Assembly (NCBI GenBank): GCA_964564675.1
Contig: CAZMBI010000007.1
Span: 31,186-95,185, forward strand
Reading direction: 5' to 3'
Origin: CAZMBI01 sp964564675
Lineage (GTDB): Bacteria; Pseudomonadota; Alphaproteobacteria; Rickettsiales; UBA3002
DNA length: 64,000 bases
The notes under the pieces are model-generated. The model was given only the letters and a program-made list of their open reading frames with translations, did not search any database and was not told where the DNA came from. This document shows, one piece after another, positions 32,799 to 41,653 of this stretch; the first letter of the stretch is position 1, and each line of letters opens with the position of its first letter. The translations under genes and the position numbers were made by a program.

Positions 32799-33836
32799 AT
32801 GTTAACAAGCCGGCTGGGACATACCGACATTGAAGTGAGCCTCATCTGCCTGGGCACCATGACCTGGGGTGAGCAAAACAGCGAGGCGGACGCGCACGAA
32901 CAGCTTGATTATGCCGTGGCCAACGGTGTCAACTTCATCGATCTGGCGGAGATGTATCCCGTGCCGCCACACGCAGAAACGCAGGGCCTGACCGAAACCT
33001 ACACCGGTAACTGGCTGAAACATCAGGCGCGTGATAAGCTGGTGATCGCCACCAAGATAACCGGTCGCTCCCGGGGTTTTGATTATCTCGGGCGCGGCGA
33101 GACACGGCTGAATAAGGCGCAAATCGGTCAGGCGCTTGATGCCAGCCTGAAACGGCTGCAAACGGATTACATCGATTTATATCAGCTGCACTGGCCCGAA
33201 CGCAGCACAAATTTTTTCGGCCAGCTGGGCTATACCCATCGGCCGGAACAGGACGGCATCGCGCTGGAGGAAACCTTAAGCGCGCTACAGGATTTTATCA
33301 AAGAAGGAAAAATCCGCTATGTCGGCCTGTCCAATGAAACACCCTGGGGCATTATGCGCTGTATGCATCTGGCCGAAACCAAAGGCCTGCCGCGTATGGT
33401 CAGCGTGCAAAACCCTTATAACCTGCTGAACCGGACGTTTGAGATCGGCTCGGCCGAATGCGCCATTCGCGAGCAATGCGGGCTGCTTGCCTATTCGCCG
33501 CTGGGATTCGGCGTCTTATCCGGCAAATACCTCAACAACCAAAAACCGGAAGGCGCGCGGCTGACCCTGTTTGAACGATTCCAGCGCTATACCACGCTTA
33601 AGGCGCAGGAAGCCACCACGCGATATGTCGCACTGGCGCGAGAATATGGCATTGCTCCGGCGCAGATGGCGCTGGCCTACGTCAATCAGCGGCCGTTTGT
33701 GACAAGCAATATCATCGGCGCCACCAAGATCCGTCAAATAAAGGAAAATATCGCCAGCGCCGAACTCCAGCTGTCGGATGAATTACTCGCCGCCATTGAG
33801 CGTATCCATCAGGATATCCCAAACCCCTGTCCGTAA
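32799..33836 (+). CDS. Aldo/keto reductase (Tas-like)
   Basis: 345 aa TIM-barrel NADPH oxidoreductase. Catalytic Asp and Tyr in FIDLAEMYP, the Lys in KLVIATKI, and the His of YQLHWPERS form the family tetrad. The NADP-binding end is SNIIGATKIRQIKENIAS. Length and the WPERSTNFFG stretch match the Tas/YghZ-like group. Transcribed alone with a divergent neighbour. Substrate cannot be told. Confidence 0.88.
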   Translation: MLTSRLGHTDIEVSLICLGTMTWGEQNSEADAHEQLDYAVANGVNFIDLAEMYPVPPHAETQGLTETYTGNWLKHQARDKLVIATKITGRSRGFDYLGRGETRLNKAQIGQALDASLKRLQTDYIDLYQLHWPERSTNFFGQLGYTHRPEQDGIALEETLSALQDFIKEGKIRYVGLSNETPWGIMRCMHLAETKGLPRMVSVQNPYNLLNRTFEIGSAECAIREQCGLLAYSPLGFGVLSGKYLNNQKPEGARLTLFERFQRYTTLKAQEATTRYVALAREYGIAPAQMALAYVNQRPFVTSNIIGATKIRQIKENIASAELQLSDELLAAIERIHQDIPNPCP

Positions 33837-33936
33837 TGATCGGCGTCGCCACCATAGCGGGGGACGACCATCCAGAATAATAATAAAAGCCATTTAAACC
33901 ATAGGCAAATACCCCACGCTTCATTATACCTAAGGT

Positions 33937-34473
33937 ATGTCCGGACTGCTTATTCTGCTTGCCCATCCCCGTTTGCAGCATTCGCGCGTCAGCCGCGCCA
34001 TGGCCGAAGCAGCCAAGACGGTCGATCGCGTGGTGGTGCACGACCTGTATGAGCTGTATCCCGATTGTCATATTTATGTGAAACGCGAGCAGGAACTGGC
34101 CGCCAGCGTCAATCACCTGGTGCTGCAATTTCCGCTGCAATGGTATAGCTGCCCTTCCCTGCTCAAAGAATGGCTGGATGTCGTGCTGGAATGGGGCTGG
34201 GCCTACGGCGAATCGGAAAAGGCGCTGGCCGGCAAAACTCTCACCTGCGCCATTACTATCGGCGGCTCAGCGAGGGGCTACCAGCCTGACGGGCCGCACC
34301 GCTATCCGCTGGAAGATTTTCTAAGACCCTTTGAACAAAGTGCCGAAATATGCGGTATGATTTATAAGCCGCCGTTCGTGTTTTATCACTCGCGCAAGGC
34401 GGATGAGGATGCGGTACGCCGTCATGCGCAGGCGTATCAACACGTATTATCCGATCTGTTGGAAGGCACCTGA
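33937..34473 (+). CDS. kefF: KefF-like NAD(P)H quinone oxidoreductase
   Basis: 178 aa flavodoxin-fold protein. LLILLAHPRLQHSRVSRAM is the FMN loop and LQFPLQWYSCPSLLKEWLDVV the second site; both are typical of KefF/MdaB-type quinone reductases. Its TGA overlaps the ATG of the following potassium antiporter by one base, exactly the kefF-kefC arrangement in which KefF is the ancillary subunit required for activity. Confidence 0.87.
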   Translation: MSGLLILLAHPRLQHSRVSRAMAEAAKTVDRVVVHDLYELYPDCHIYVKREQELAASVNHLVLQFPLQWYSCPSLLKEWLDVVLEWGWAYGESEKALAGKTLTCAITIGGSARGYQPDGPHRYPLEDFLRPFEQSAEICGMIYKPPFVFYHSRKADEDAVRRHAQAYQHVLSDLLEGT

Positions 34474-36335
34474 TGGACAGCGATATCCTGTTCAGTACAT
34501 TCGTATTTTTAGCGGCTACCTGCCTGGTGGTGCCGCTGGCGGATAGGCTGCGCCTGGGTTCGGTGCTTGGTTATTTAATCGCCGGCGTCGTGATCGGGCC
34601 CTTTGGCTTCGCGCTGATTCGTAACCCGCAAGAAATACTGCATTTTGCCGAATTCGGCGTGGTCATGATGCTGTTTATCATCGGCCTCGAGCTGGAACCG
34701 ATGCGCCTGTGGCGTCTGCGGCGGGCGATTATCGGGCTGGGCGGCCTGCAGGTGCTAATCACCTCGGCTGCATTCACCGCACTGGGGCTGGCATTTGGCT
34801 ATGACTGGCGGACCAGTCTTGCGGTAAGCATGGCGCTTTCACTGTCTTCCACGGCGCTGGTGCTACAAATGCTCGAGGAAAAAGGCCTGCGCCAGACTTC
34901 GGCGGGTCAGGCCGGGTTTTCGGTGCTGCTGTTTCAGGATATCGCCGTCATCCTGATTCTTATCATCATGCCGCTGCTGGCCACGGACTCCGCCACGGAG
35001 GCGATGCCGCACAACGGGGACTGGGTCTCCCACATGCCCGGCTGGGCGCATGCGCTGACCATTGCCGGCGTGGTCGGCGGCATTATTCTTATCGGACGCT
35101 ATCTGGCGCGCTATATCTTCCGCTTTATCGCCAACACCAACCTGCGCGAAGTGTTTACCGCCATTTCACTGGCGCTGGTGGTGGGTATCACCCTGCTGAT
35201 GCAACAAGTCGGGGTTTCGCCGGCGCTTGGCGCATTCGTGGCGGGAGTGGTGCTTGCCAACTCCGAATACCGCCACACCATCATCACCGATATCGAGCCG
35301 TTTAAAGGGTTGCTGCTGGGCCTGTTTTTTATCTCTATCGGTATGGGCATCGATTTCAACATGCTCAGCCAAGATACGGCACGCATCGCAATTACCGTGT
35401 TTTTGATTATGGCCACCAAACTGACGATTTTATGTGTGCTCGGTAAACAGTTCGAGCTGAACGGCGGCCAGCATATTCTGTTTGCCATTGCGCTGGCTCA
35501 AGGCGGCGAATTTGCATTCGTCCTGTTTCAGTTCGCCGGCGTGCTTAATATCCTCTCGCCTGATCAGATGAGCTTTTTAACCTTAAGCGTGGTGCTTTCG
35601 ATGGCGGCCACGCCGTTTTTGATGATTCTGGATGATCGCTTCGTCGTGCCCCGATTTATGAGCCGCCTGCCTGAGAAAAGCGAGCAGGCGGTCGAACCCG
35701 CCGACAATCCTGTGGTTATTGTCGGCTATGGGCGCTTTGGCCAGATTATCGGCCGCTTTATGAGCGCGCAGGGCATCAAGCTGACGATACTGGAAAAAGA
35801 CCCCGATCAGATCGAGTTGCTGCGGCGCTTCGGCTCAAAAGTCTATTTCGGTGACGCCAGCCGGTTCGAACTGCTGGAAAACGCCGGTGTCGGCAAAGCC
35901 AAACTATTGATTATCACCATTGATGATGCCGATAAAATACTTGATATTGTGCGTATCGCGCGTGAGCATTTCCCACAGGTGAAAATTCTGGCACGCGCAC
36001 GCAATCGCCGCCACGCCTATGAGTTATACAAGGCCGGGGTTGATTATTTCCGGCGGGAGACGTTTGATTCCGCATTGCTCGTCGGTCGCCATGCCATGGA
36101 GCTGTTGGGTCGGCGCGCCTATGATATGCGTTACAAAGCGATGGAATTCGCCCGCCATGATGAAGAAATCATGAGCAAATCATTCGGCTTTTTCGAACGC
36201 GAGCCGGAACTTATCAACTTTGCGCGGCAGGCGCATTCCGAGCTTGAGCATATTCTAGCCGACGATCAGCGCGCCGACGGCGGTTATAAGGATGACGGCT
36301 GGGGCAGTGACGGCGAAGATCAGAAAAAAACGTGA
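34473..36335 (+). CDS. kefC: Glutathione-gated K+/H+ antiporter (KefB/KefC type)
   Basis: 620 aa. N-terminal CPA2 antiporter domain of about 12 helices (LGYLIAGVVIGPFGFALI, SLSSTALVLQML, GVSPALGAFVAGVVLANSEY), then a RCK/TrkA-N Rossmann domain from residue about 413 (VVIVGYGRFGQIIGRFM). Such proteins release K+ on electrophile stress, gated by glutathione adducts. Translationally coupled to the KefF-like gene upstream. KefB versus KefC specificity is not decided by sequence here. Confidence 0.9.
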   Translation: MDSDILFSTFVFLAATCLVVPLADRLRLGSVLGYLIAGVVIGPFGFALIRNPQEILHFAEFGVVMMLFIIGLELEPMRLWRLRRAIIGLGGLQVLITSAAFTALGLAFGYDWRTSLAVSMALSLSSTALVLQMLEEKGLRQTSAGQAGFSVLLFQDIAVILILIIMPLLATDSATEAMPHNGDWVSHMPGWAHALTIAGVVGGIILIGRYLARYIFRFIANTNLREVFTAISLALVVGITLLMQQVGVSPALGAFVAGVVLANSEYRHTIITDIEPFKGLLLGLFFISIGMGIDFNMLSQDTARIAITVFLIMATKLTILCVLGKQFELNGGQHILFAIALAQGGEFAFVLFQFAGVLNILSPDQMSFLTLSVVLSMAATPFLMILDDRFVVPRFMSRLPEKSEQAVEPADNPVVIVGYGRFGQIIGRFMSAQGIKLTILEKDPDQIELLRRFGSKVYFGDASRFELLENAGVGKAKLLIITIDDADKILDIVRIAREHFPQVKILARARNRRHAYELYKAGVDYFRRETFDSALLVGRHAMELLGRRAYDMRYKAMEFARHDEEIMSKSFGFFEREPELINFARQAHSELEHILADDQRADGGYKDDGWGSDGEDQKKT

Positions 36336-36348
36336 CCGGATGCACGCT

Positions 36349-37110
36349 TCATCCATCACCTTGTGACATAAGCTCGCTTACAAATGCCGGCACGATCTGC
36401 GTTGCCGGGCCGTAGCGCTGCTCATGAAACGAGCCGGCACCCATTGAAGGCTCCAGATTCAGCTCCACCGTGTGCGCACCGAAATGCCTGGCTTCGTCAA
36501 CGAACCCGGCCGCCGGATAGACGTGACCGGACGTACCGATAGCGATAAACAGGTCGCAATCGCGCAGCGCGCGGTAGATCACCTCCATTTCAAGCGGCAT
36601 TTCACCGAACCATACGATATGGGGCCGGAAACCGCACGCCGGATCCATATCCCCTTCCCAGTCAACCACTCGCCCGGTATTGAGGCACCGCCCCTTTTTC
36701 AACTCGCCATGCATGTGGATTAGGCAATCGTGGGCTTTATCGCGCCCCTCGCCAGGGGAAAGCGGGTTGGCGTACGGGACAGGTTTCGTATCGGCAGCAC
36801 TCACCTGCCCGTATGCTCGCTCATGCAGATCGTCAACATTCTGGGTAACCAGCAGCACCTCGCCCGGCCATTGCATCGCCAGTTCGGCCAGCGCCAGATG
36901 CGCTGCATTGGGCTGCACTTCGGGGAGTTGCCGGCGGCGGGCATTATAAAACGCGTGCACTTGCTGCGGATCGGCGGCAAACGCCTCCAGTGTGGCCACT
37001 TCCTCCGGCCGGTGGCCGAACCACAATCCATCCGCCGTACGGAACGTGGGCACGCCCGATTCCGCCGAAATACCGGAACCGGTTAAAATCACGATTGATT
37101 CATAGGCCAT
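36349..37110 (-). CDS. cobB: Sir2-family NAD-dependent deacylase CobB
   Basis: 253 aa sirtuin removing acetyl, succinyl or malonyl groups from lysines. GSGISAESGVPTFR, TQNVDDLH and the catalytic His134 in IHMHGEL are intact; Tyr55 and Arg58 in FYNARR are the class III acyl-binding pair, so desuccinylase/demalonylase activity is likely. Between HERA and LIHMHGEL there is an extra segment of about 30 residues (100-129) not present in E. coli CobB and containing a repeat-like stretch. The zinc-site cysteines seem reduced (one in RCLN and one in PACG). Confidence 0.92.
   Translation of the reverse strand: MAYESIVILTGSGISAESGVPTFRTADGLWFGHRPEEVATLEAFAADPQQVHAFYNARRRQLPEVQPNAAHLALAELAMQWPGEVLLVTQNVDDLHERAYGQVSAADTKPVPYANPLSPGEGRDKAHDCLIHMHGELKKGRCLNTGRVVDWEGDMDPACGFRPHIVWFGEMPLEMEVIYRALRDCDLFIAIGTSGHVYPAAGFVDEARHFGAHTVELNLEPSMGAGSFHEQRYGPATQIVPAFVSELMSQGDG
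36724..36813 (-). repeat. Probable in-frame repeat insertion in cobB
   Basis: Encodes residues 100-129 of CobB, absent from E. coli CobB, in a loop before the catalytic His. It contains CCCCTCGCCAGGGG, the palindromic core type also found in intergenic repeats of this genome type. The match is shorter than in trmFO and hpnE. Confidence 0.5.
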
Positions 37111-37177
37111 ATTGATTGCATAGTTTTAGAGATTATCTAAGGTATCACACGTGTATTATGCAACAGAGGCAAAACCG

Positions 37178-38425
37178 ATGCACATACTGATTTTAGGTTC
37201 CGGCGCGCTTGGCGTGCTGTCTGCGTATTTTCTCGGCCGCGCCGGCCATAAGGTAACCGTTGTTGACCGCCAGCCCGAAGCCGCGCGCGAAACGTCGTTT
37301 GCCAATGGCGGGCAGCTTTCTTATTCACATGCTGAGCCATGGGCCAATCCGTATGTGTTTCCCAAACTGTTCAAATGGATGTGGATGGATGATGCTCCGC
37401 TGGTGCTACGCTTTAGGGCCGATCCGCATATGATCGGCTGGGGGCTGCGTTTTTTGTGGAACTGCCGGAAATCGACCGCCGACCAAAACAGTCTGACCAT
37501 GCTGCGCCTCGGCCTGCACAGCAAGCAGAAAATGCAGGAAGTGATGCAGGACACGCAGATTGATTTTGATCATATCGACAAAGGCATTTTGCATGTGTTC
37601 AGTCACGAAAAGGAATTTGAGCACGCTCAGAAACAGGCGGAATTTCAACGACAGCACGGCTGCGATGAAAAAGTGCTGAATTGGCAGGAATGCCTGGCCA
37701 TGGAGCCGGCACTGCAACATACCACCAAAACCATCTATGGCGGCATTCATGCACCGCTGGATGAAAGCGGCGATATCTGTGTATTCACGCAAAAACTGGC
37801 GGCGTATTGCCAACAGCACTTCGGCACCGAATTTAGCTACGATACGGAAATTCTCTCGCTTAATGATGAAAATACCGAAATCACCCATGTCTCCACCAAC
37901 AAGGGTAATCTGCGCGCGGATGCCTATGTGATGGCGATGGGCTCATACAGCCCGGTATATCTGCGGCCGATCGGCGTTCCCGTACCCATTTACCCGATGA
38001 AGGGCTACAGCGTCACCTTCCCGGCAAATGAACACACACCAACCCTCAGTGTAACCGACGATGCGCTGAAAATCGTCTATAGCCGGCTCGGTGATCGGAT
38101 TCGGGTGGCGGGTACGGCAGAGTTTGCCGGCTATAACACCGATGTCCGGCAAAAGCGGATTGATCCGATTGTGCGCGGGATCAAAAGCCTGTTTCCCAAC
38201 GCCGATCTCAGCGACCTATTTAAATGGGCGTGTCTACGGCCTTCCACACCCGACGGCCCGCCGATTATCGGTAAAACCAAATACCGCAACCTGTATCTCA
38301 ATACCGGCCATGGCACGCTGGGGTGGACACAGGGTGCCGCCAGCGCTAGCCTGCTGGCTGATGTCATCAACAATAAACCCACCGAGATTGCCATGAATGG
38401 CCTGACCATTGAGCGCTACGCGTGA
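37178..38425 (+). CDS. dadA: D-amino acid dehydrogenase
   Basis: 415 aa flavoprotein that oxidatively deaminates D-amino acids to keto acids, passing electrons to the respiratory chain. N-terminal Rossmann motif MHILILGSGALGVLSAYFLG, the FAD-contact ETSFANGGQLSYSHAEPWA and the C-terminal NTGHGTLGWTQGAASASLLA are diagnostic of DadA. Start at 37178 with AGAGG upstream; an in-frame ATG 27 bases earlier is unlikely. The next gene overlaps the end by 4 bp (GTGA). Confidence 0.93.
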   Translation: MHILILGSGALGVLSAYFLGRAGHKVTVVDRQPEAARETSFANGGQLSYSHAEPWANPYVFPKLFKWMWMDDAPLVLRFRADPHMIGWGLRFLWNCRKSTADQNSLTMLRLGLHSKQKMQEVMQDTQIDFDHIDKGILHVFSHEKEFEHAQKQAEFQRQHGCDEKVLNWQECLAMEPALQHTTKTIYGGIHAPLDESGDICVFTQKLAAYCQQHFGTEFSYDTEILSLNDENTEITHVSTNKGNLRADAYVMAMGSYSPVYLRPIGVPVPIYPMKGYSVTFPANEHTPTLSVTDDALKIVYSRLGDRIRVAGTAEFAGYNTDVRQKRIDPIVRGIKSLFPNADLSDLFKWACLRPSTPDGPPIIGKTKYRNLYLNTGHGTLGWTQGAASASLLADVINNKPTEIAMNGLTIERYA

Positions 38426-39294
38426 GCTTGCAACCGCAACAGCACCATTTTCATGCGCCTAACCTCGAAGGGCCGGAGGACACGCACCGCGTGGCCTGGC
38501 TGGAATGGGGCGATCCGAATAATCCCCGCACCATTGTCTGTGTCCATGGGCTGACGCGCAACGCCCACGATTTCGATTTTCTGGCGGCGGCGCTGGCGGC
38601 GGATTACCGTGTGATAGCGCCCGATATGCCCGGCCGCGGCGATAGCGATTATATGAGCAATACCGCCAATTACAGCTATGGCGCATACATGGCGGATGCG
38701 CTGGCCTTGCTGGATTCGCTGGAACTGGAAACGGTCGATTGGATCGGCACCTCGATGGGCGGTATTCTCGGGATGATGATCGCCGCACTCCATCCGGAGC
38801 GTATCAGCCGGCTGGTGCTCAACGATATCGGGGCATTTATTCCCAAAGCCGGGCTGGAGCGGATTGTCGAGTATGTCGGGGCCACGCCGGAGTCTTTCCC
38901 CACACGTGAAGCGGCGGAAGCGCGCTTGCGCGAGATTTTCACCGCCTTCGGCGTGCGCCATGAGGCGCATTGGCAGCACCTGTTCCGTTACTCAATCAAG
39001 CAAGATAACGGCACCTTTCACCTCAGCTTTGACCCGAATATCCTGGCGCCTTTTCAGGAAGCGGAAATCGACGATGTGGACTTACACGAATTATGGGACG
39101 CCGTTGCCGTGCCCACACTGATTCTGCGCGGCGCCAACTCAGATATTCTCACCCATGAAACAGCGCAATTAATGGTCCAAAATCGGACTGATGTTACACT
39201 CCACGCGTTTGCTGGCATCGGCCATGCGCCGACGCTGATGGAAGACGAGCAGATTCGCGTGGTGCGTGAGTGGCTGAACCGGCCTACTGCATAA
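38422..39294 (+). CDS. Alpha/beta hydrolase
   Basis: 290 aa. Oxyanion HGLTRNAHDFDFLA, Arg/Asp loop PDMPGRGDSDY, nucleophile elbow GTSMGG, acid in ILRGANSD and catalytic His in AGIGHAPTLM give a full triad. GTG start overlaps the dadA stop (GTGA), so it belongs to the same operon. The substrate is unknown; carboxylesterase or lactonase are possible. Confidence 0.87.
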   Translation: MSLQPQQHHFHAPNLEGPEDTHRVAWLEWGDPNNPRTIVCVHGLTRNAHDFDFLAAALAADYRVIAPDMPGRGDSDYMSNTANYSYGAYMADALALLDSLELETVDWIGTSMGGILGMMIAALHPERISRLVLNDIGAFIPKAGLERIVEYVGATPESFPTREAAEARLREIFTAFGVRHEAHWQHLFRYSIKQDNGTFHLSFDPNILAPFQEAEIDDVDLHELWDAVAVPTLILRGANSDILTHETAQLMVQNRTDVTLHAFAGIGHAPTLMEDEQIRVVREWLNRPTA

Positions 39295-39478
39295 CGCATG
39301 GACCGGCGCCGCTGCCGAGCTGGCCATAGACCTGAAGCAATACCAATGCAAGAAATGACAGGCTGATGCTGCGTTGCGCGCGCTCATGCGTGCCATAGAG
39401 AAAATCGTTTACCTTGTGAGCGCTGGCTTTCAGGGTTTCAAGCGCATATTCAACGGGGGTGATAGATTTTGCATGCAT
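39284..39478 (-). CDS. Small protein with C-terminal hydrophobic segment
   Basis: 64 aa from ATG 39478, with a strong GGAGGAG six bases upstream. Basic N-terminal helix, then SISLSFLALVLLQVYGQLG, a short membrane-like stretch. Not recognised. Its last bases overlap the end of the convergent hydrolase gene (39284-39294). The excellent ribosome site is the main reason to call it. Confidence 0.6.
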   Translation of the reverse strand: MHAKSITPVEYALETLKASAHKVNDFLYGTHERAQRSISLSFLALVLLQVYGQLGSGAGPCVMQ

Positions 39479-39631
39479 GACAGACTCCTCCAAAAACAAT
39501 AATTAAGGCTAAACGTTAACATAAATTTACTAATATGACCAGAGCCAGATGCACCGCACCGCCATTTTATTTGTCTGGAAAACTGGACGCCGCACAGCCC
39601 CTTTGGTATGTTTATAAAAAGAGAGGCTCCC

Positions 39632-39871
39632 ATGAACGATATCAGCCGGCTTGGCATTAATCTGACACCGCCGCGGCTTGACGGCAAGCGCACGGACGAT
39701 ACCAAAAGACAGGAAGTCGAAGATAAATCAAAATATTACCCCAGCCGACGGGCGCGGGAAAACGTTATACCCGGCTCTGATGAACTGGCCCGCCTGATCG
39801 ATCGCGCGCTGAATGCGCTGTCGCAGGGCGTGTATTGGGACCGCGGCAGTATTGTCAACATCGTGCTGTAG
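39632..39871 (+). CDS. Small hypothetical protein
   Basis: 79 aa from ATG 39632 (MNDISRLGINLTPPRL), with a GAGAGG Shine-Dalgarno; an in-frame ATG at 39608 is less likely. Basic/charged N-terminal half and a helical second half (SDELARLIDRALNALSQGVYWDRGS). No domain recognised. Three bases before the acyl-CoA dehydrogenase gene, so probably co-transcribed. Confidence 0.6.
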   Translation: MNDISRLGINLTPPRLDGKRTDDTKRQEVEDKSKYYPSRRARENVIPGSDELARLIDRALNALSQGVYWDRGSIVNIVL

Positions 39872-39874
39872 CCT

Positions 39875-41065
39875 ATGTCCTTTTCCTGGCACGATCCGCT
39901 CCATTTCGAATCACAACTTTCCGATGAAGAACGGATGATCTGGCATACCGCGCGCGATTTTGCGCAAGAAACCCTTTTGCCGGGCATTATTGAAGCCAAC
40001 CGCCACGAACGGTTCGATCCCCAGCTGATGGTGGAAATGGGCAAACTCGGGCTGCTCGGCGGCACTATTGAAGGCTATGGCTGCGCCGGGATCAACCATG
40101 TTGCCTATGGGCTGGTTAATCGCGCGGTGGAAGCCGTCGATAGCGGCTATCGTTCGGCGCTGTCGGTGCAATCGAGTCTGGTCATGCACCCAATTGACCG
40201 CTTTGGCTCGGAAGCGTTGAAATCCGAATACGTGCCCCGGCTAGCCACGGCCGAGCTGATCGGCTGTTTCGGGCTGACCGAGCCCGATCACGGCTCGGAT
40301 CCCGGCTCGATGAAAACACGTGCCGTCAAAGTGGACGGCGGCTATGAGCTGACCGGCTCGAAAACCTGGATTACCAATTCCCCGATTGCACATCTGTGTG
40401 TGGTATGGGCGAAAGTATATGGCGATGAGGCGCTGGAAGACGGTACTATCAGCGGGTTTGTCGTCGAACGTGGCAAGGGGGTGGAAACTCCCAAGCTGGA
40501 AGGCAAGCTTTCCCTGCGCGCCTCCAGCACCGGGATGATCGTGCTCGATCAGGTGTTTGTGCCCGACTCGCACCGGCTGACCGTCACCGGGCTTAAAGGT
40601 CCCTTCTCATGCCTAAACAAGGCGCGCTACGGTATCGGCTGGGGCACGATGGGCGCGGCGGAAACCTGCTATGGCATCGCTCGCGAATATGTGCTGGCGC
40701 GCGAACAGTTTGGCCGGCCGCTGGCCGCTAACCAGCTGATTCAGAAAAAACTCACCGATATGCTGACGTCCATTACGCTGGGTCTACAGGCCTGCCTGCG
40801 GGTCGGCCGCCTGATCGATGCTGGCGAGTGGCAGCCGGAAATGATTTCGCTGATTAAGCGTAATTCCTGCGGCGTGGCGCTTGATATCGCCCGCACCGCG
40901 CGCGATATGCTAGGCGGCAACGGCATTTCCGACGAATACCACGTCATGCGCCATATGGTGAATCTGGAAGCCGTCAACACGTATGAAGGCACGCACGATA
41001 TCCATGCCCTGATCCTCGGCCGTGCCATTACCGGCATCCAGGCGTTTATAGAACAGCCGACATAA
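39875..41065 (+). CDS. gcdH: Glutaryl-CoA dehydrogenase-like acyl-CoA dehydrogenase
   Basis: 396 aa FAD enzyme. Acyl-CoA dehydrogenase signatures GCFGLTEPDHGSDPGSMKT and LTGSKTWITNSPIAHL are present; catalytic Glu371 in NTYEGTHDIHALILG is in the position and motif of glutaryl-CoA dehydrogenase, which oxidises and decarboxylates glutaryl-CoA to crotonyl-CoA in lysine/tryptophan breakdown. Length agrees. Substrate call is from motif similarity; other acyl-CoA dehydrogenases cannot be fully excluded. Confidence 0.88.
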   Translation: MSFSWHDPLHFESQLSDEERMIWHTARDFAQETLLPGIIEANRHERFDPQLMVEMGKLGLLGGTIEGYGCAGINHVAYGLVNRAVEAVDSGYRSALSVQSSLVMHPIDRFGSEALKSEYVPRLATAELIGCFGLTEPDHGSDPGSMKTRAVKVDGGYELTGSKTWITNSPIAHLCVVWAKVYGDEALEDGTISGFVVERGKGVETPKLEGKLSLRASSTGMIVLDQVFVPDSHRLTVTGLKGPFSCLNKARYGIGWGTMGAAETCYGIAREYVLAREQFGRPLAANQLIQKKLTDMLTSITLGLQACLRVGRLIDAGEWQPEMISLIKRNSCGVALDIARTARDMLGGNGISDEYHVMRHMVNLEAVNTYEGTHDIHALILGRAITGIQAFIEQPT

Positions 41066-41117
41066 TACTCATCTGCATAATACTCGAATTGTCAAAATTC
41101 TGTCATGATGATCCGCT

Positions 41118-41342
41118 ATGACAATGCTATTAACTCGCGAGAAAATGATGACCTCCAATCCCAACCTGTCCATCGAGCGCTTGCAGGAAATGCTTGAACG
41201 CGATTTTCAACCTGCGCCTGATCCCAAACATTGCACGCCACTGCCAAATAAACATTTCTCATCGCCTGATATCGAAGAAGATTTTTGTCCGATTCCCAAT
41301 ACTCCGAAAAAAACCAAGGATTCTAAAATTTTGTGCTGCTAA
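41118..41342 (+). CDS. Small hypothetical protein ending in Cys-Cys
   Basis: 74 aa from 41118; ATGs at 41145/41148 (MTSNPNLSIERLQEML) are as plausible. Acidic/Pro-rich with no recognised domain; the tail is KDSKILCC. It lies between gcdH and a lipoprotein gene. Only weak ribosome sites, so moderate confidence that it is translated. Confidence 0.4.
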   Translation: MTMLLTREKMMTSNPNLSIERLQEMLERDFQPAPDPKHCTPLPNKHFSSPDIEEDFCPIPNTPKKTKDSKILCC

Positions 41343-41398
41343 GGGCGGTGGGATGGGGTCATTTTACATCTGCAACAATTTCTGCCATAGTATCGAAC

Positions 41399-41650
41399 AT
41401 GCGTTATCTTTTTGTTATCACCATATTATTTTTCGCTTCCAGCTGCCTCTCTCCGGCCGAGCAGGCAAAGCGCGAGCAGATGCGGGCCCAAGCCGACCAT
41501 GAAGAATGCCTGTCACTGGGATTCAAGCCGGATACGCCGGAATATGGCGACTGTCGACTACGCTTGAAAGAGATGCGCATCAATGCTAATCGACCCGTTT
41601 ATTATCCCTATGTCGGGGTTGGTTATCATCACCGCTATCATCATTGGTAA
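41399..41650 (+). CDS. Small lipoprotein with His/Tyr-rich tail
   Basis: 83 aa from ATG 41399. Lipoprotein signal MRYLFVITILFFASSC with lipobox ASSC (Cys16), then a charged helix and a tail YYPYVGVGYHHRYHHW. The histidine cluster might bind metal. Function unknown. Followed 3 bp later by the hisN-like gene. Confidence 0.6.
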   Translation: MRYLFVITILFFASSCLSPAEQAKREQMRAQADHEECLSLGFKPDTPEYGDCRLRLKEMRINANRPVYYPYVGVGYHHRYHHW

Positions 41651-41653
41651 TTT

